Assembly (NCBI GenBank): GCA_035353615.1
Contig: DAOPZY010000005.1
Coordinates: 35,384-99,383, forward strand
Reading direction: 5' to 3'
DNA: 64,000 nt
DNA from: CAXXOK01 sp035353615
Lineage (GTDB): Bacteria > Bacillota > Clostridia > Christensenellales > Aristaeellaceae
Shown in pieces: positions 1 to 7,539 of this stretch. Each line of letters opens with the position of its first letter. Position 1 is the stretch's first letter. Made by a program: the position numbers and the translations under genes. The notes under the pieces are model-generated. The model was given only the letters and a program-made list of their open reading frames with translations, made no database searches and was not told where the DNA came from.

Positions 1-114
1 AAAAGGTTGCCTGACCGATCCGGCCTGCGAGCCTTAATCGGATTCGGAAGTTTCTCAATCGCTTTTGATAACCGGAAACTGATCTTAACCGGGGATGTTT
101 TACGGTGCGCGATC

Positions 115-143
115 TTGTGCCGGGCAGCGCGTTGTGCTATAAT
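115..143 (+). promoter_or_regulatory. Sigma-A type promoter
   Basis: TTGTGC (115-120) and TATAAT (138-143) are separated by exactly 17 bases, and a TG one base before the -10 box makes it an extended -10 promoter. It lies about 55 bases before the small membrane protein gene at 198. Confidence 0.75.
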
Positions 144-197
144 TCATTTGTTGTGCACCACTGCACGCATCTTACGCCGAAAAAGGGGAGAACGCAA

Positions 198-329
198 ATG
201 GCTACGCAGCCAAAAAAGAAAGCGAAAGCGAATGCGAAGACCACGATCACCCGGATCATTTCTCTGGTTCTCGCTGCGCTTCTGTTGGGCGGCATCCTGA
301 TGGCCGCGGTTTTTGCCAACGTGTACTGA
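198..329 (+). CDS. Small single-pass membrane protein, 43 residues
   Basis: This is a short gene of unknown function. ATG 198 follows GGGGAG (185-190) at seven bases. The first 20 residues are rich in Lys, Ala and Thr and strongly basic, followed by one hydrophobic stretch of about 22 residues (about 20-41) that ends at the C-terminus. That layout suggests a positively charged cytoplasmic tail and a single membrane anchor, or an uncleaved signal-like segment. The gene is monocistronic: it has its own promoter at 115-143 and an intrinsic terminator at 352-387. Independent transcription signals on both sides support a real small gene. No family is recognised. Confidence 0.65.
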   Translation: MATQPKKKAKANAKTTITRIISLVLAALLLGGILMAAVFANVY

Positions 330-351
330 TCGGCCCTCGCACAGCGCAAAC

Positions 352-387
352 AAACCCTCCGCTGCCTTCCGCAACGGAGGGTTTTCT
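352..387 (+). terminator. Intrinsic terminator after the small membrane protein
   Basis: CCCTCCG (355-361) pairs perfectly with CGGAGGG (375-381) and is followed by TTTTCT. It starts 25 bases after the stop codon of the 43-residue gene. Confidence 0.85.
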
Positions 388-654
388 ATATCGGCAATTA
401 CCCTGAATGCTTGGCTGCCTGACGAACGGCATTCAATAAAAACATTTTCGCGTGAGGCGAACCTCCGGCAACCTTACGCTGTGGGTTTCCACGCCTGCGC
501 CGTCGTATACCCTTTGAAACGGGTGAAAAATGGCGCGATTGTTTTATCCGCTGCGCCCTCTCCGGCGCACGGCAACTTTCCGTAAACGGGTCCGGGTTGC
601 TTTCACATTTCCGTTTACCGCTCGCCAACATTCGCCGATCGCGTTGGCCGGTTT
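388..654. other. Intergenic region, nothing recognised
   Basis: About 265 bases between the terminator at 352-387 and the stop of the leftward gene at 655. The open frames here are basic, low-complexity and lack ribosome binding sites. I see no RNA gene, promoter or clear repeat. The leftward gene must terminate somewhere here, but no strong hairpin with a U-tract was found. Confidence 0.4.
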
Positions 655-1986
655 CTAGTGAACCCCATCCGTCGCCGGAGCCTCAAAGGCCCCGCCAAGT
701 TCCGCCCTTTGCATAAACGCCCTGTTTTCGCCGTGTTCCCGCTCCTCCCGCATCAGCCAGGCTGCCGGGGAATCCAGCAGAGAAATCCGATCCTCTAAGG
801 GCGCGATCATGTTCTCCTCGCCGTAGCCGCGCTGTTTCAGCCCTTTTTTAGCCAGAGACAGCAGCTCGCGCGCGTAGTGGAGCGTGTCCTCCGTGCTTGA
901 AAACGCGCAGGAGCCAAGCGACGCTTGCCGGTTGCGCTCATTGGGTTGCGGCATCGTGTGCCGGGCGTCAAAATTTCGCGCCAGCGCGAGCGATTCTTCA
1001 AGCACCGTGCGCAACCCCAAGTTAAACGCGGAAGGGGTAAACGCGTTGTTAAACGGCTGAGCGCACAGGATACGGTACTCCACGGTGCCGTATGAGGTGG
1101 TTACGATATTGCGTTCCAAATCCAGATAGTGAATATCCTCCTCCAGCGCGTCCGCCTGTTTAAAATACTCGCGCACCGGGGTCGGAGCAAATACGTTGAG
1201 CACACCCTCTCGCTTGCGCATGAAAAGGCAGATATCCTCATAGCTGCGCGCAATTTCCTCAGCGGTTTGCGGCCCAAGCGCCTGAGCGCCTACCAACCCG
1301 ATTTGTTTAAAGGAGGAGTGCATGTACAGTTCGTTTCTGGCGCAAAGAAAATGTTTGCCTTCCAGACGGGCCGGGGAGTCCGAAAACAGCATGATATTGA
1401 GCCAATCCAGACGGGTAAACAGCTCAAACAGCTTGGGCAGTTCCTCCGGGGTTGTGTTAAAATGGATTTGTTCGGAGGATATCACGCAGTAAAAATCTTT
1501 GACAAATCGTCGTTTCAGGCGATAATGCTGAAAGTATTCGGCGATGGCGAGCGTCAGTTCCCGCTCAATCAGGTGGGGATTATGTTCCTTGGCCAAAAAG
1601 GGGTTAAAGCCCACGCCCAGCAGGCAATGATCCTCCCCTAAAAGCGCCGCCTGCTCCGCGGCAAGCGTTTCGCGAAACCTGTGGTACAGCGGCCAGAGCG
1701 AAGGCGCGCTGGTGGAGGCGAACTCCACGTTTTCCAAACAGGTATCAAAGGTGAGCGTATTCCCGTCGGCATCTTTCACGGCCAGCGGGGTTCCGTCCTG
1801 GTCCGTGCGGGATACCGCATAGCCCAACGGCTTCATCGCGCCCATCAGGGTGTGCGCGATATTGGGGTCGAACTGCTTTCCAAGCACAGGCACCAACGGA
1901 AATTCCAGCTCAATCCCCACGTGATTTTTCTTGTTTTTGCGAATGCCTTCTGTCAAGTACTGGTACAGCAGTCTGTCTGTGTCCAA
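655..1986 (-). CDS. GCS2-family glutamate-cysteine ligase-like protein
   Basis: A 443-residue cytoplasmic ATP-grasp-like carboxylate-amine ligase of the GCS2 type, the family that joins glutamate to cysteine in glutathione, ergothioneine or related thiol synthesis. The N-terminal GIELEFPLV segment (about residues 24-32) carries the acidic metal-binding pattern of the family. ENVEFASTSAPS near residue 86, a central region with FHFNTT-like spacing (IHFNTTPE) and TVEYRILCAQPFN near 300 also fit. The start is TTG 1986 with AAAGGAG about seven bases upstream. No glutathione synthetase or bifunctional GshF domain is nearby, so the final product is unclear: gamma-glutamylcysteine itself or another gamma-glutamyl amide is possible. 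Family assignment is good; the substrate is inference. Confidence 0.75.
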   Translation of the reverse strand: MDTDRLLYQYLTEGIRKNKKNHVGIELEFPLVPVLGKQFDPNIAHTLMGAMKPLGYAVSRTDQDGTPLAVKDADGNTLTFDTCLENVEFASTSAPSLWPLYHRFRETLAAEQAALLGEDHCLLGVGFNPFLAKEHNPHLIERELTLAIAEYFQHYRLKRRFVKDFYCVISSEQIHFNTTPEELPKLFELFTRLDWLNIMLFSDSPARLEGKHFLCARNELYMHSSFKQIGLVGAQALGPQTAEEIARSYEDICLFMRKREGVLNVFAPTPVREYFKQADALEEDIHYLDLERNIVTTSYGTVEYRILCAQPFNNAFTPSAFNLGLRTVLEESLALARNFDARHTMPQPNERNRQASLGSCAFSSTEDTLHYARELLSLAKKGLKQRGYGEENMIAPLEDRISLLDSPAAWLMREEREHGENRAFMQRAELGGAFEAPATDGVH

Positions 1987-2435
1987 AAGACGACAGCTCC
2001 TTTCTTCGTCTGCACTGCATCAAGGCTCCCACTTGACCGACCGACATGCCGCGCGTTACCATGCAAGGATTCCGTGCGACAGCCGCCCTATCGCGGGCAA
2101 ACCGCGTCGCGCGCCGTATGGTTTGGCGGGCGCGTTTTAGGGTCAATGAATCATATCACAGACGATGTGCGTTGTCGATAAATATATCCACAAAATCACA
2201 AGTTTTTCAACAGCCGCGCTGTTGTGTAACAATCGGCCTTTCGCTATAATGGGGGTCGGGAAAAAGCCCGTTTCTTCCGCGCCGTAACGGTAATCGGAGG
2301 TTTGCAAGCTTTCGTTCAAATCCCGACTTGCAGCCTTGCGCAGGCGCGCAAGCGCAGTTCCGCTGCCCGGCTCAGGTTTCCGCATCGCCCATGTTTGGGT
2401 TTTCGTTTTTTTGAATCAGGAAGGAAGATGCCGCT
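1987..2435. other. Divergent intergenic region with long leader
   Basis: About 450 bases between divergent genes. The right half holds the rightward promoter at 2222-2250 and then a leader of about 180 bases before TTG 2436. The leader contains a short CCCA/TGGG hairpin followed by a T-rich run near 2390-2412, which could be an attenuator, but no known riboswitch class is recognised. The left half, upstream of the GCS2-type gene, shows only its ribosome binding site. Confidence 0.4.
2222..2250 (+). promoter_or_regulatory. Sigma-A type promoter for the DUF2156 gene
   Basis: TTGTGT (2222-2227) and TATAAT (2245-2250) are 17 bases apart. Transcription would give a leader of roughly 180 bases before the coding region at 2436. 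Confidence 0.75.
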
Positions 2436-3311
2436 TTGTTTCACCTGTTAACGCAAGCCGATTTGCCCGCAATTTGGGAGCGCCAGCAAAAGCTGCGCAC
2501 GCTCAGCAGCGAGTTTGACGCTTTTCGTTTGTTTGCATGGCTTCCGTTGGATCGCACAGAACTGTGCGATTGGCGCGGACAGTTTGTGTACCGGTGCCAG
2601 GCGCAGGGCGAAACCTGGTATCTCGCGCCCGCTGAAACGGAGGATTTTCCCGAATTGATCGGGTGTTTAGCGGTTTTTGAGCGTGCCGCGGGCGGCAGCG
2701 CGTTGCGCATCCTGAATACCGACCGGAATTTGGCCGACTATCCGGAAGGGTTTACGGCAACGCCGCGCCGCGATCTGTTTGATTATCTGTACCGGGCCGA
2801 GGATCTGCTTTATTTTCAGGGCAGGCACTATGCCGCGAAGCGAAACCAGGTCGCTCAGTTTACGCGAAATTACCGCTGGCGTTTTGAAGCGGTAAACGAG
2901 CGCAATGTGATGGATTGTTACGCGGTTGCGGATCAGTGGAATCAGTTGCACGAAGGCGCTTTGCTGCCCTTCGAACGGCTGGCGATTGAACGAATGCTCA
3001 CGTTGCGGGAGCCTTACGGCCAAAGCGCGGGTCTGCTGTATGCGGACGATCAGCCCGTGGCGTTCGCCATCGGCTCCCACCCGCGTCCGGCGCTGCTGGA
3101 TATCGTCGCCGAAAAAGCGTTGCCCAGCTTTACAGGCGCGTATGCGATGATCATCCGCCAATACGCGCGGTATGCTTACGAAATGGCCCCTTTTCAGTTT
3201 ATCAACCGCGAAGAAGATATGGGGCTGGAAAACCTGCGCAACGCGAAGCTCCAGCTTAAGCCGGTTCAAATGATCGAGAAAACGCTGATGTGTTTGCGTT
3301 TGGAGCCATAG
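2436..3311 (+). CDS. DUF2156 family acyltransferase-like protein
   Basis: A 291-residue protein of the DUF2156 type, related to the C-terminal catalytic half of phosphatidylglycerol lysyltransferases (GNAT-like fold), but without the membrane-embedded flippase half. Recognised from FDYLYRAEDLLYFQGRHY, the KRN segment (about residues 137-139), YRWRFE, and the C-terminal FQFINREEDMGLENLRNAK, which matches the family's conserved NxxxDxGxxGLRxxK pattern. TTG 2436 is preceded by AGGAAGG (2418-2424) at 11 bases; the nearby ATG 2428 is in another frame. Soluble members are common in Clostridia and their substrate is unknown. Transcribed alone from its own promoter. Confidence 0.75.
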   Translation: MFHLLTQADLPAIWERQQKLRTLSSEFDAFRLFAWLPLDRTELCDWRGQFVYRCQAQGETWYLAPAETEDFPELIGCLAVFERAAGGSALRILNTDRNLADYPEGFTATPRRDLFDYLYRAEDLLYFQGRHYAAKRNQVAQFTRNYRWRFEAVNERNVMDCYAVADQWNQLHEGALLPFERLAIERMLTLREPYGQSAGLLYADDQPVAFAIGSHPRPALLDIVAEKALPSFTGAYAMIIRQYARYAYEMAPFQFINREEDMGLENLRNAKLQLKPVQMIEKTLMCLRLEP

Positions 3312-3328
3312 GTTTGAAACAGGACGTT

Positions 3329-3856
3329 TTACTTACGTAAATCCCATGTAATCCAGGTATATTTACTCAGCGCGTCAGTGGTCAGGGATGACTTCGCCAC
3401 TTCCTTTGTGCTGCCATCCTTGATGTGGTAACGCACAAGGGCAATGTGGTACTCTTTGGCCGCCTTGCAGCCTTTCATACGGCAATACCCGATGTAAGCG
3501 CTTTTACCGGGCTTAATTTTCGTATCCGCTGTAAAGTAGCGGATGTATCCGTCCTCGTCGTCATCCGGGGTCATATTTTCGTCATAGGCGTTGGTGCAAT
3601 AGATGGCAACGTCAATCGCGTCCACCGTCTCATCTTCGGACGAGTTGGTGAAACGGACGTTAATCAGCATATCGTTTCCCTTGGTTTTATAACGGGTGGA
3701 ATAGTACTCGTCATCGCTGTTTTTCCAAAAATCGATAATGTTGGTTGTCAGCAGATTTCTCTTAGCAAGGATATCTCTAAGTCCGCCGGCAGAAGCGCTT
3801 GTCCAAGCAAACAGGCAAACGAGGATCGTGAGGATGGCGAGCAAGCGTTTTTTCAT
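3329..3856 (-). CDS. Secreted hypothetical protein, 175 residues
   Basis: Not a family I recognise by name. The N-terminus MKKRLLAILTILVCLFAW followed by TSASAGG is a clear Sec signal peptide with cleavage expected after about residue 23. The mature part is polar, with an acidic run (PDDDEDG near residue 100) and alternating hydrophobic residues typical of one immunoglobulin-like beta sandwich (INVRFTNSS, IDVAIYCTNAYDE, TKIKPGKSAYIGY). Two cysteines near residues 85 and 125 could form a disulfide. The end converges on the DUF2156 gene, 17 bases apart. A TATAAT (complement of 3886-3891) lies upstream, with only a weak -35 box. Probably an exported stress or envelope protein. Confidence 0.6.
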   Translation of the reverse strand: MKKRLLAILTILVCLFAWTSASAGGLRDILAKRNLLTTNIIDFWKNSDDEYYSTRYKTKGNDMLINVRFTNSSEDETVDAIDVAIYCTNAYDENMTPDDDEDGYIRYFTADTKIKPGKSAYIGYCRMKGCKAAKEYHIALVRYHIKDGSTKEVAKSSLTTDALSKYTWITWDLRK

Positions 3857-4111
3857 GAAAAAGTCTCCCTTACCAATGTTGATTGATTATACTCCATTTG
3901 CGGTACGCTGCGATGACCCGTGTATATTGGGAAAAACGAAAAGAACCGTTCGCAACTGTGTCGAAGTGCGCTTGTCAGAAATCTTGCGCTAAAAAGTAAC
4001 ATGGTTTAGAATGAATACTGGAAATAATAATACAACATTTCTATACACTTGACAATCCCATTTGCCTTGCCTTTTCCTGATACGCTTATCGTCGCACAGT
4101 TCATGGGTCAT

Positions 4112-4843
4112 TCAGCAATCATTCAGTTCAGTTACTATGGCGCTCAGTGTTTCCATTTTTTCACGCCTCGCGTGAAGCAGCTTATACATCTCCGTTGGCG
4201 TAAAACCGTTATGGACGTATAGCCGCGTGTTGTTCATCGCATCCTCGAGCTTTTGAATAAAGCCGTTTACATCGTCCAAAGCTTCAAAAGGGTAGCCGGC
4301 GTTATCGAGAAATTGAATCTCATCTCTGACCCTATCGCCGAACCGAATCATCTCGCGCAATAGGGTCAGGGTTTCCTCAACGCTGTAAGGGGCGCGCTGG
4401 AAAGTCGGCGGATGGCTTTCGAATACCGCCCGGAGATCCGCATACGGTTTGGCAGGTTCAAAGTACAACGGATCCACATATTTCAGAAATTCCTCTTTGT
4501 TTGGCAGATAACGGGGCTTGCCTTTCTGTTCTTCCCGCGTGCCAGAAACATTGGCGGAATATGCGCGGTAGCGCGGTTGAAAATAAGGCCCGGAAAGAAT
4601 ATCCTTGTACACCCAGCAAGCGATTCCGTCGGTTTTAGCCAATCGGGTCACCGCCAAAACCGCCTCCTCCGGCGTTGTCCGAGCCGCCTCGTAATGGTTA
4701 AACACTTGTACAAATTCCTGTACGCTCAGTAGACCGTACAGGTTGACCGCCGCGACCGCATACCGGGCCATCAGAACCTTGCGCTCACGGCTGATGCGTA
4801 TTGGATTGCCTGTCATAAACACCCGACCTTTTCGGTTCATCAT
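4112..4843 (-). CDS. Hypothetical protein, 243 residues
   Basis: Unrecognised cytoplasmic protein without signal peptide or membrane segments. It appears mostly alpha-helical: an N-terminal helical region with SVQEFVQVFNHYEAART (about 40-56) that resembles a small helix-turn-helix-like bundle, a Tyr/Pro-rich middle (SGPYFQPRYRAYS) and a C-terminal helical half rich in acidic residues. The start is uncertain: ATG 4843 has AAAGGG about 13 bases upstream, and an internal ATG at 4816 (MTGNPIRIS) has the weak AAGGTCGG. No operon partner: tRNA genes lie upstream and another leftward gene downstream after about 255 bases. The coding frame is long and uninterrupted, so it is likely real. Confidence 0.5.
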   Translation of the reverse strand: MMNRKGRVFMTGNPIRISRERKVLMARYAVAAVNLYGLLSVQEFVQVFNHYEAARTTPEEAVLAVTRLAKTDGIACWVYKDILSGPYFQPRYRAYSANVSGTREEQKGKPRYLPNKEEFLKYVDPLYFEPAKPYADLRAVFESHPPTFQRAPYSVEETLTLLREMIRFGDRVRDEIQFLDNAGYPFEALDDVNGFIQKLEDAMNNTRLYVHNGFTPTEMYKLLHARREKMETLSAIVTELNDC

Positions 4844-5002
4844 TACACGGTCAAAACCCTTTTACCCTGATATCAACGCCGTATCACGACCGTAAGTATC
4901 CGTCGCTTTTTCTCATCGCTATTTTCTCACATTGGCCGGTTCAATTCCAGTTAATTTTTATCTTATCACATGAACATTTTCTGGTTAACGAATACGAGGA
5001 AT

Positions 5003-5049
5003 ACAAAATACCCCCTACTCACAAGATTTCTCTTATGGATAGGGGGTAT
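5003..5049 (-). terminator. Terminator of the tRNA operon
   Basis: On the minus strand ATACCCCCTA (complement of 5040-5049) pairs with TAGGGGGTAT (complement of 5008-5017) and is followed by TTTGTATT. It lies directly after the first tRNA-Gly gene. Confidence 0.8.
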
Positions 5050-5055
5050 CCATTC

Positions 5056-5129
<74 letters not shown>

Positions 5130-5173
5130 CCGCTGGTAGACCGTTCACCATCACGCAGAGCCAGAAAGAGAAG

Positions 5174-5248
5174 TGGAGCGGTAGACGAGATTCGGACTCG
5201 CGACATCCACCTTGGCAAGGTGGCACTCTACCACTGAGCTACTACCGC
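5174..5248 (-). tRNA. tRNA-Gly (anticodon GCC)
   Basis: Minus-strand cloverleaf with acceptor GCGGTAG/CTACCGC, anticodon stem CCACC/GGTGG around loop TTGCCAA (anticodon GCC), T arm with GAGTCCGAATCTC and encoded CCA. Middle gene of the tRNA operon. Confidence 0.95.
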
Positions 5249-5281
5249 ACGTTCCACAAGTTTCTAACAAGCAAAAAGCAA

Positions 5282-5365
5282 TGGTGCGGACGAAGAGACT
5301 TGAACTCTTACGCCGTAAGGCACCGGAACCTAAATCCGGCGCGTCTGCCATTCCGCCACGCCCGC
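5282..5365 (-). tRNA. tRNA-Leu (anticodon TAG)
   Basis: Minus-strand class II tRNA: acceptor GCGGGCG pairs with CGTCCGC (one G-U pair), anticodon stem CCGGA/TCCGG around TTTAGGT (anticodon TAG), a long variable arm (TGCCTTACGGCG) and encoded CCA. First gene of the operon. Confidence 0.95.
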
Positions 5366-5471
5366 ACTGGTCTCATCATTTGACGAGGCTTCTAGGCTTA
5401 ACCGAAGGACGCTTACGTTGCCTTGGACAACAGCAATCTCGATCAGGCGGATTGCCCTCACAACGAAAGTT

Positions 5472-5500
5472 ATAATACATCAATTCGGCTTTATTGTCAA
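5472..5500 (-). promoter_or_regulatory. Consensus promoter of the tRNA operon
   Basis: On the minus strand, consensus TTGACA (complement of 5495-5500) is followed after 17 bases by TATTAT (complement of 5472-5477). It lies about 100 bases upstream of tRNA-Leu and fits a strong stable-RNA promoter. Confidence 0.85.
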
Positions 5501-5528
5501 GCAGAATTTTTGCGCATTGTGGGCAACC

Positions 5529-5566
5529 AAAAATCGCTTTGTCCGGCGAGGCGCAAAGCGATTTTT
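5529..5566. terminator. Bidirectional hairpin with A/T flanks
   Basis: AAAAATCGCTTTG (5529-5541) pairs with CAAAGCGATTTTTT (5553-5566) around a GC-rich loop. It has a T-run on both strands. It can terminate the leftward cysteine hydrolase gene ahead of the tRNA promoter. Confidence 0.7.
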
Positions 5567-5568
5567 TC

Positions 5569-5634
5569 GGCGTAAGCCCTGCGTTCGGCGGCTAAAGCGG
5601 TTTTGAGGCGTAAGCCCTGCATCCGGCGGTAAAA
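5569..5634. repeat. Two imperfect direct repeats, 38-base period
   Basis: GGCGTAAGCCCTGC begins at 5569 and again at 5607. The following bases TTCGGCGGCTAAA and ATCCGGCGGTAAAA are also alike. The pair sits between the hydrolase stop and the bidirectional hairpin; function unknown. Confidence 0.6.
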
Positions 5635-5684
5635 TCCCCGCAGGGCGAAGCAGGCGCTACAATGCGCCTGTGTCGGAGGGCGCG

Positions 5685-6215
5685 TTACTCTCCAATTTCC
5701 GCCAGCAGCGTATCCATGGGCGCAACGGTGGCAAAACGCTGGTGCCAGATGCGCCACTGATAAAAACGCACCAGATCGGCCGCCGTGAAGGGGCCGTTTT
5801 GAAACGTTGAGGTTCCGCCGTCCGGGATGCGCACATCGTACCCCAGCTCGAAGGCGACCTTCACGGTTGCGTCCACGCAGTACTCCGTTTGCATCCCGCA
5901 CAGGATCAGGTTTTGGGCGCCGATACTTTTCAAATACTCATGCAAGCCGGTGTGCCGAAAGGCGCTGCTGAATTTTTTACCAAAGATTTTTTCGCCCGCC
6001 CTCGGGGCCACGGCTTCGTCAATTTGCCAGCCGTCGCCGCCGTGTTTCATCTCGCCTTCATCCTCCGCGTGCTGTATAAAAAGCACGGGAATCCCCTGAT
6101 GGCGGCATGCGTCAAGCAAGCGGCGGATATCCGTAAGCAATTCCTTTTCATGGTCGGGGTGCCATTTCGTCAGCGCTTGCTGCACATCAATCACTATCAG
6201 CGCGTCCGGTTTCAT
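5685..6215 (-). CDS. Isochorismatase-family cysteine hydrolase
   Basis: A 176-residue soluble hydrolase of the isochorismatase-like fold. The catalytic triad is visible: Asp10 in LIVIDVQ, Lys80 in FGKKFSSAF and Cys113 in GMQTEYCVDATVKVAF, with the Thr-Glu-Tyr-Cys context typical of nicotinamidase-like members. Family members hydrolyse amides such as nicotinamide, ureidoacrylate or other small amides, and the substrate here cannot be told from sequence. The start ATG 6215 follows AGGAGG at six bases. Apparently monocistronic, ending before the bidirectional hairpin at 5529-5566. Confidence 0.85.
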   Translation of the reverse strand: MKPDALIVIDVQQALTKWHPDHEKELLTDIRRLLDACRHQGIPVLFIQHAEDEGEMKHGGDGWQIDEAVAPRAGEKIFGKKFSSAFRHTGLHEYLKSIGAQNLILCGMQTEYCVDATVKVAFELGYDVRIPDGGTSTFQNGPFTAADLVRFYQWRIWHQRFATVAPMDTLLAEIGE

Positions 6216-6318
6216 GGTTTGGCCTCCTGTCGCCTTTTCAGTTGAGGTTGCCGATCACGTCGTTTTTCACGCCGGTTGTTCATCGTTTTTGCTTTGAGGT
6301 CCTGACACGCAGTTCCTT

Positions 6319-7056
6319 TTACAGGGTAAATTCCACCTTTACCACGCGCCCCAGAAAAGCGGCGTCAGGGATGGCGCACGGCTCTGCGGCATACTCCCGG
6401 TCATAACTTTGCAGCAGAACGTTGAGCGCGTCCAGTTTTTTAATTTTACGCAAGTAGCGGTGCTCGTTATGCTCCACAAGCATCACCGCGCCGTCGATGG
6501 GGCTGCCGGCCGGCACCATCAGGCAAAGGTCCTCTTTCAAAATGCGAAAACCACGCATGCTGTCGTCGGGCACCGAATAATAGAACACCTTGTCTGGCGC
6601 CGCGCCTTCAATCCGGCCATCCAAAATGGGCAACAGCCGGTGATCGGTTTCCTTCATCACCGCATTATAGACCGGCACGCGTTTGAGCACGCTGGTGAGC
6701 GCGTCCAACCATACGCTGCCCTGCACCTGATCCTTGTCGCCGTCGCTGTCACGGTACACGGTTTCCGTTTCCGAGCGTTGCGGGGGTTTGGTAACGGCAG
6801 GCTTCGACGCGGTTGGCTTCACGGTTTCCAAATCGACGGTTGCGGCGATATCGTCCAGGGTAAACCCCTGCTCGGTCTGTTCGTTCAACCCGATTTTTTT
6901 GAGGATTCGGCGCGCCTGCTCATCCGCAATGATGCGCTTGCCTTCCTCCACATCCTTCAAAAAGCTTTCGCTTACGCCGCTCACCTTCGCAACCTGTTTC
7001 AATGTCAGCTTGCGGCGCATGCGTTCTGTTTTCAGCAAATCCCCCAGTCGGCTCAT
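6319..7056 (-). CDS. XRE-type regulator with S24/LexA-like C-terminal domain
   Basis: A 245-residue DNA-binding protein. Residues about 5-60 form an HTH of the XRE type (LTLKQVAKVSGVSESFLKDVEEGKR). A Pro/Thr/Lys-rich linker (about 80-115) leads to a C-terminal domain resembling the S24 fold of LexA and CI, with YYSVPDDSMRG placing a serine at 166 where the S24 nucleophile sits. The position of the catalytic lysine aligns with Arg203 in RYLRKIK (Lys204 follows), and no Ala-Gly or Cys-Gly cleavage site is obvious in the linker, so self-cleavage is doubtful. Start ATG 7056 has CGGAGGG. It stands alone, divergent from the TSCPD gene, and may act as a stress or housekeeping repressor rather than a phage one, as there are no phage genes around. 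Confidence 0.75.
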   Translation of the reverse strand: MSRLGDLLKTERMRRKLTLKQVAKVSGVSESFLKDVEEGKRIIADEQARRILKKIGLNEQTEQGFTLDDIAATVDLETVKPTASKPAVTKPPQRSETETVYRDSDGDKDQVQGSVWLDALTSVLKRVPVYNAVMKETDHRLLPILDGRIEGAAPDKVFYYSVPDDSMRGFRILKEDLCLMVPAGSPIDGAVMLVEHNEHRYLRKIKKLDALNVLLQSYDREYAAEPCAIPDAAFLGRVVKVEFTL

Positions 7057-7088
7057 GCAATCCCTCCGTTACAAACGTTGCTGAGCGC

Positions 7089-7117
7089 ATTATATCATAA
7101 TTCGTCGTGATTTTCAC
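7089..7117 (-). promoter_or_regulatory. Probable promoter of the XRE/S24-like gene
   Basis: TATAAT (complement of 7089-7094) lies about 30 bases before the start. A weak GTGAAA (complement of 7112-7117) is 17 bases upstream of it. Confidence 0.5.
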
Positions 7118-7271
7118 CGGTAAACGGCGGCGTGAAACGTCGTGAGCGAACGTCTGGCACGCTATGGTTTGGAATCTTCGGTTATTAACGAACGATCCGG
7201 CAGGAAAAAAGAAAGTTACATCGAATTAAAAGTATTTGGTATGTTTCAATCTAATATAAAGGTGGACCGTC

Positions 7272-7526
7272 ATGCACTATCGAACCCACGGCACTTGCTC
7301 AACCGCGATTGATTTGGAAATTGAGAACGGAATCATCACCGCCTGCGCTTTTACCAAAGGCTGTCAGGGCAACGCCATCGGACTTTCCAAAATGGTGGTA
7401 GGCCAAAATGCGCGCGATGTGATGGAGAAACTACGCGGCGTGCCCTGCCAGGGCAACACCTCCTGCCCCGATCAGCTTTCCCACGCCATTGAGCAGTACC
7501 TCAACCAGCATAACGACCAACAGTAA
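7272..7526 (+). CDS. TSCPD domain protein
   Basis: An 84-residue protein made of one TSCPD domain, the small Cys-containing module also found at the C-terminus of some class II ribonucleotide reductases. Seen are CTFTKGCQGN-like CAFTKGCQGNAIGLSKM (about residues 25-41) and the name-giving TSCPDQL (about 63-69). Four or five conserved cysteines could bind metal. Its role as a stand-alone protein is not established; a link to nucleotide or thiol metabolism is inference. ATG 7272 follows AAAGGTGG. It is translationally close to the DEAD-box gene, 13 bases downstream. Confidence 0.85.
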   Translation: MHYRTHGTCSTAIDLEIENGIITACAFTKGCQGNAIGLSKMVVGQNARDVMEKLRGVPCQGNTSCPDQLSHAIEQYLNQHNDQQ

Positions 7527-7539
7527 GGAGCCTATCGAA

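Noticed and set aside
388..654. Third full copy of the dispersed repeat or a small gene
   Set aside because: Only short resemblances to copies A and B, not collinear; the open frames lack ribosome binding sites.
6319..7056. Prophage repressor marking an integrated phage
   Set aside because: No integrase, structural or lysis genes nearby, and the tRNA genes are intact with no duplicated end segment seen.
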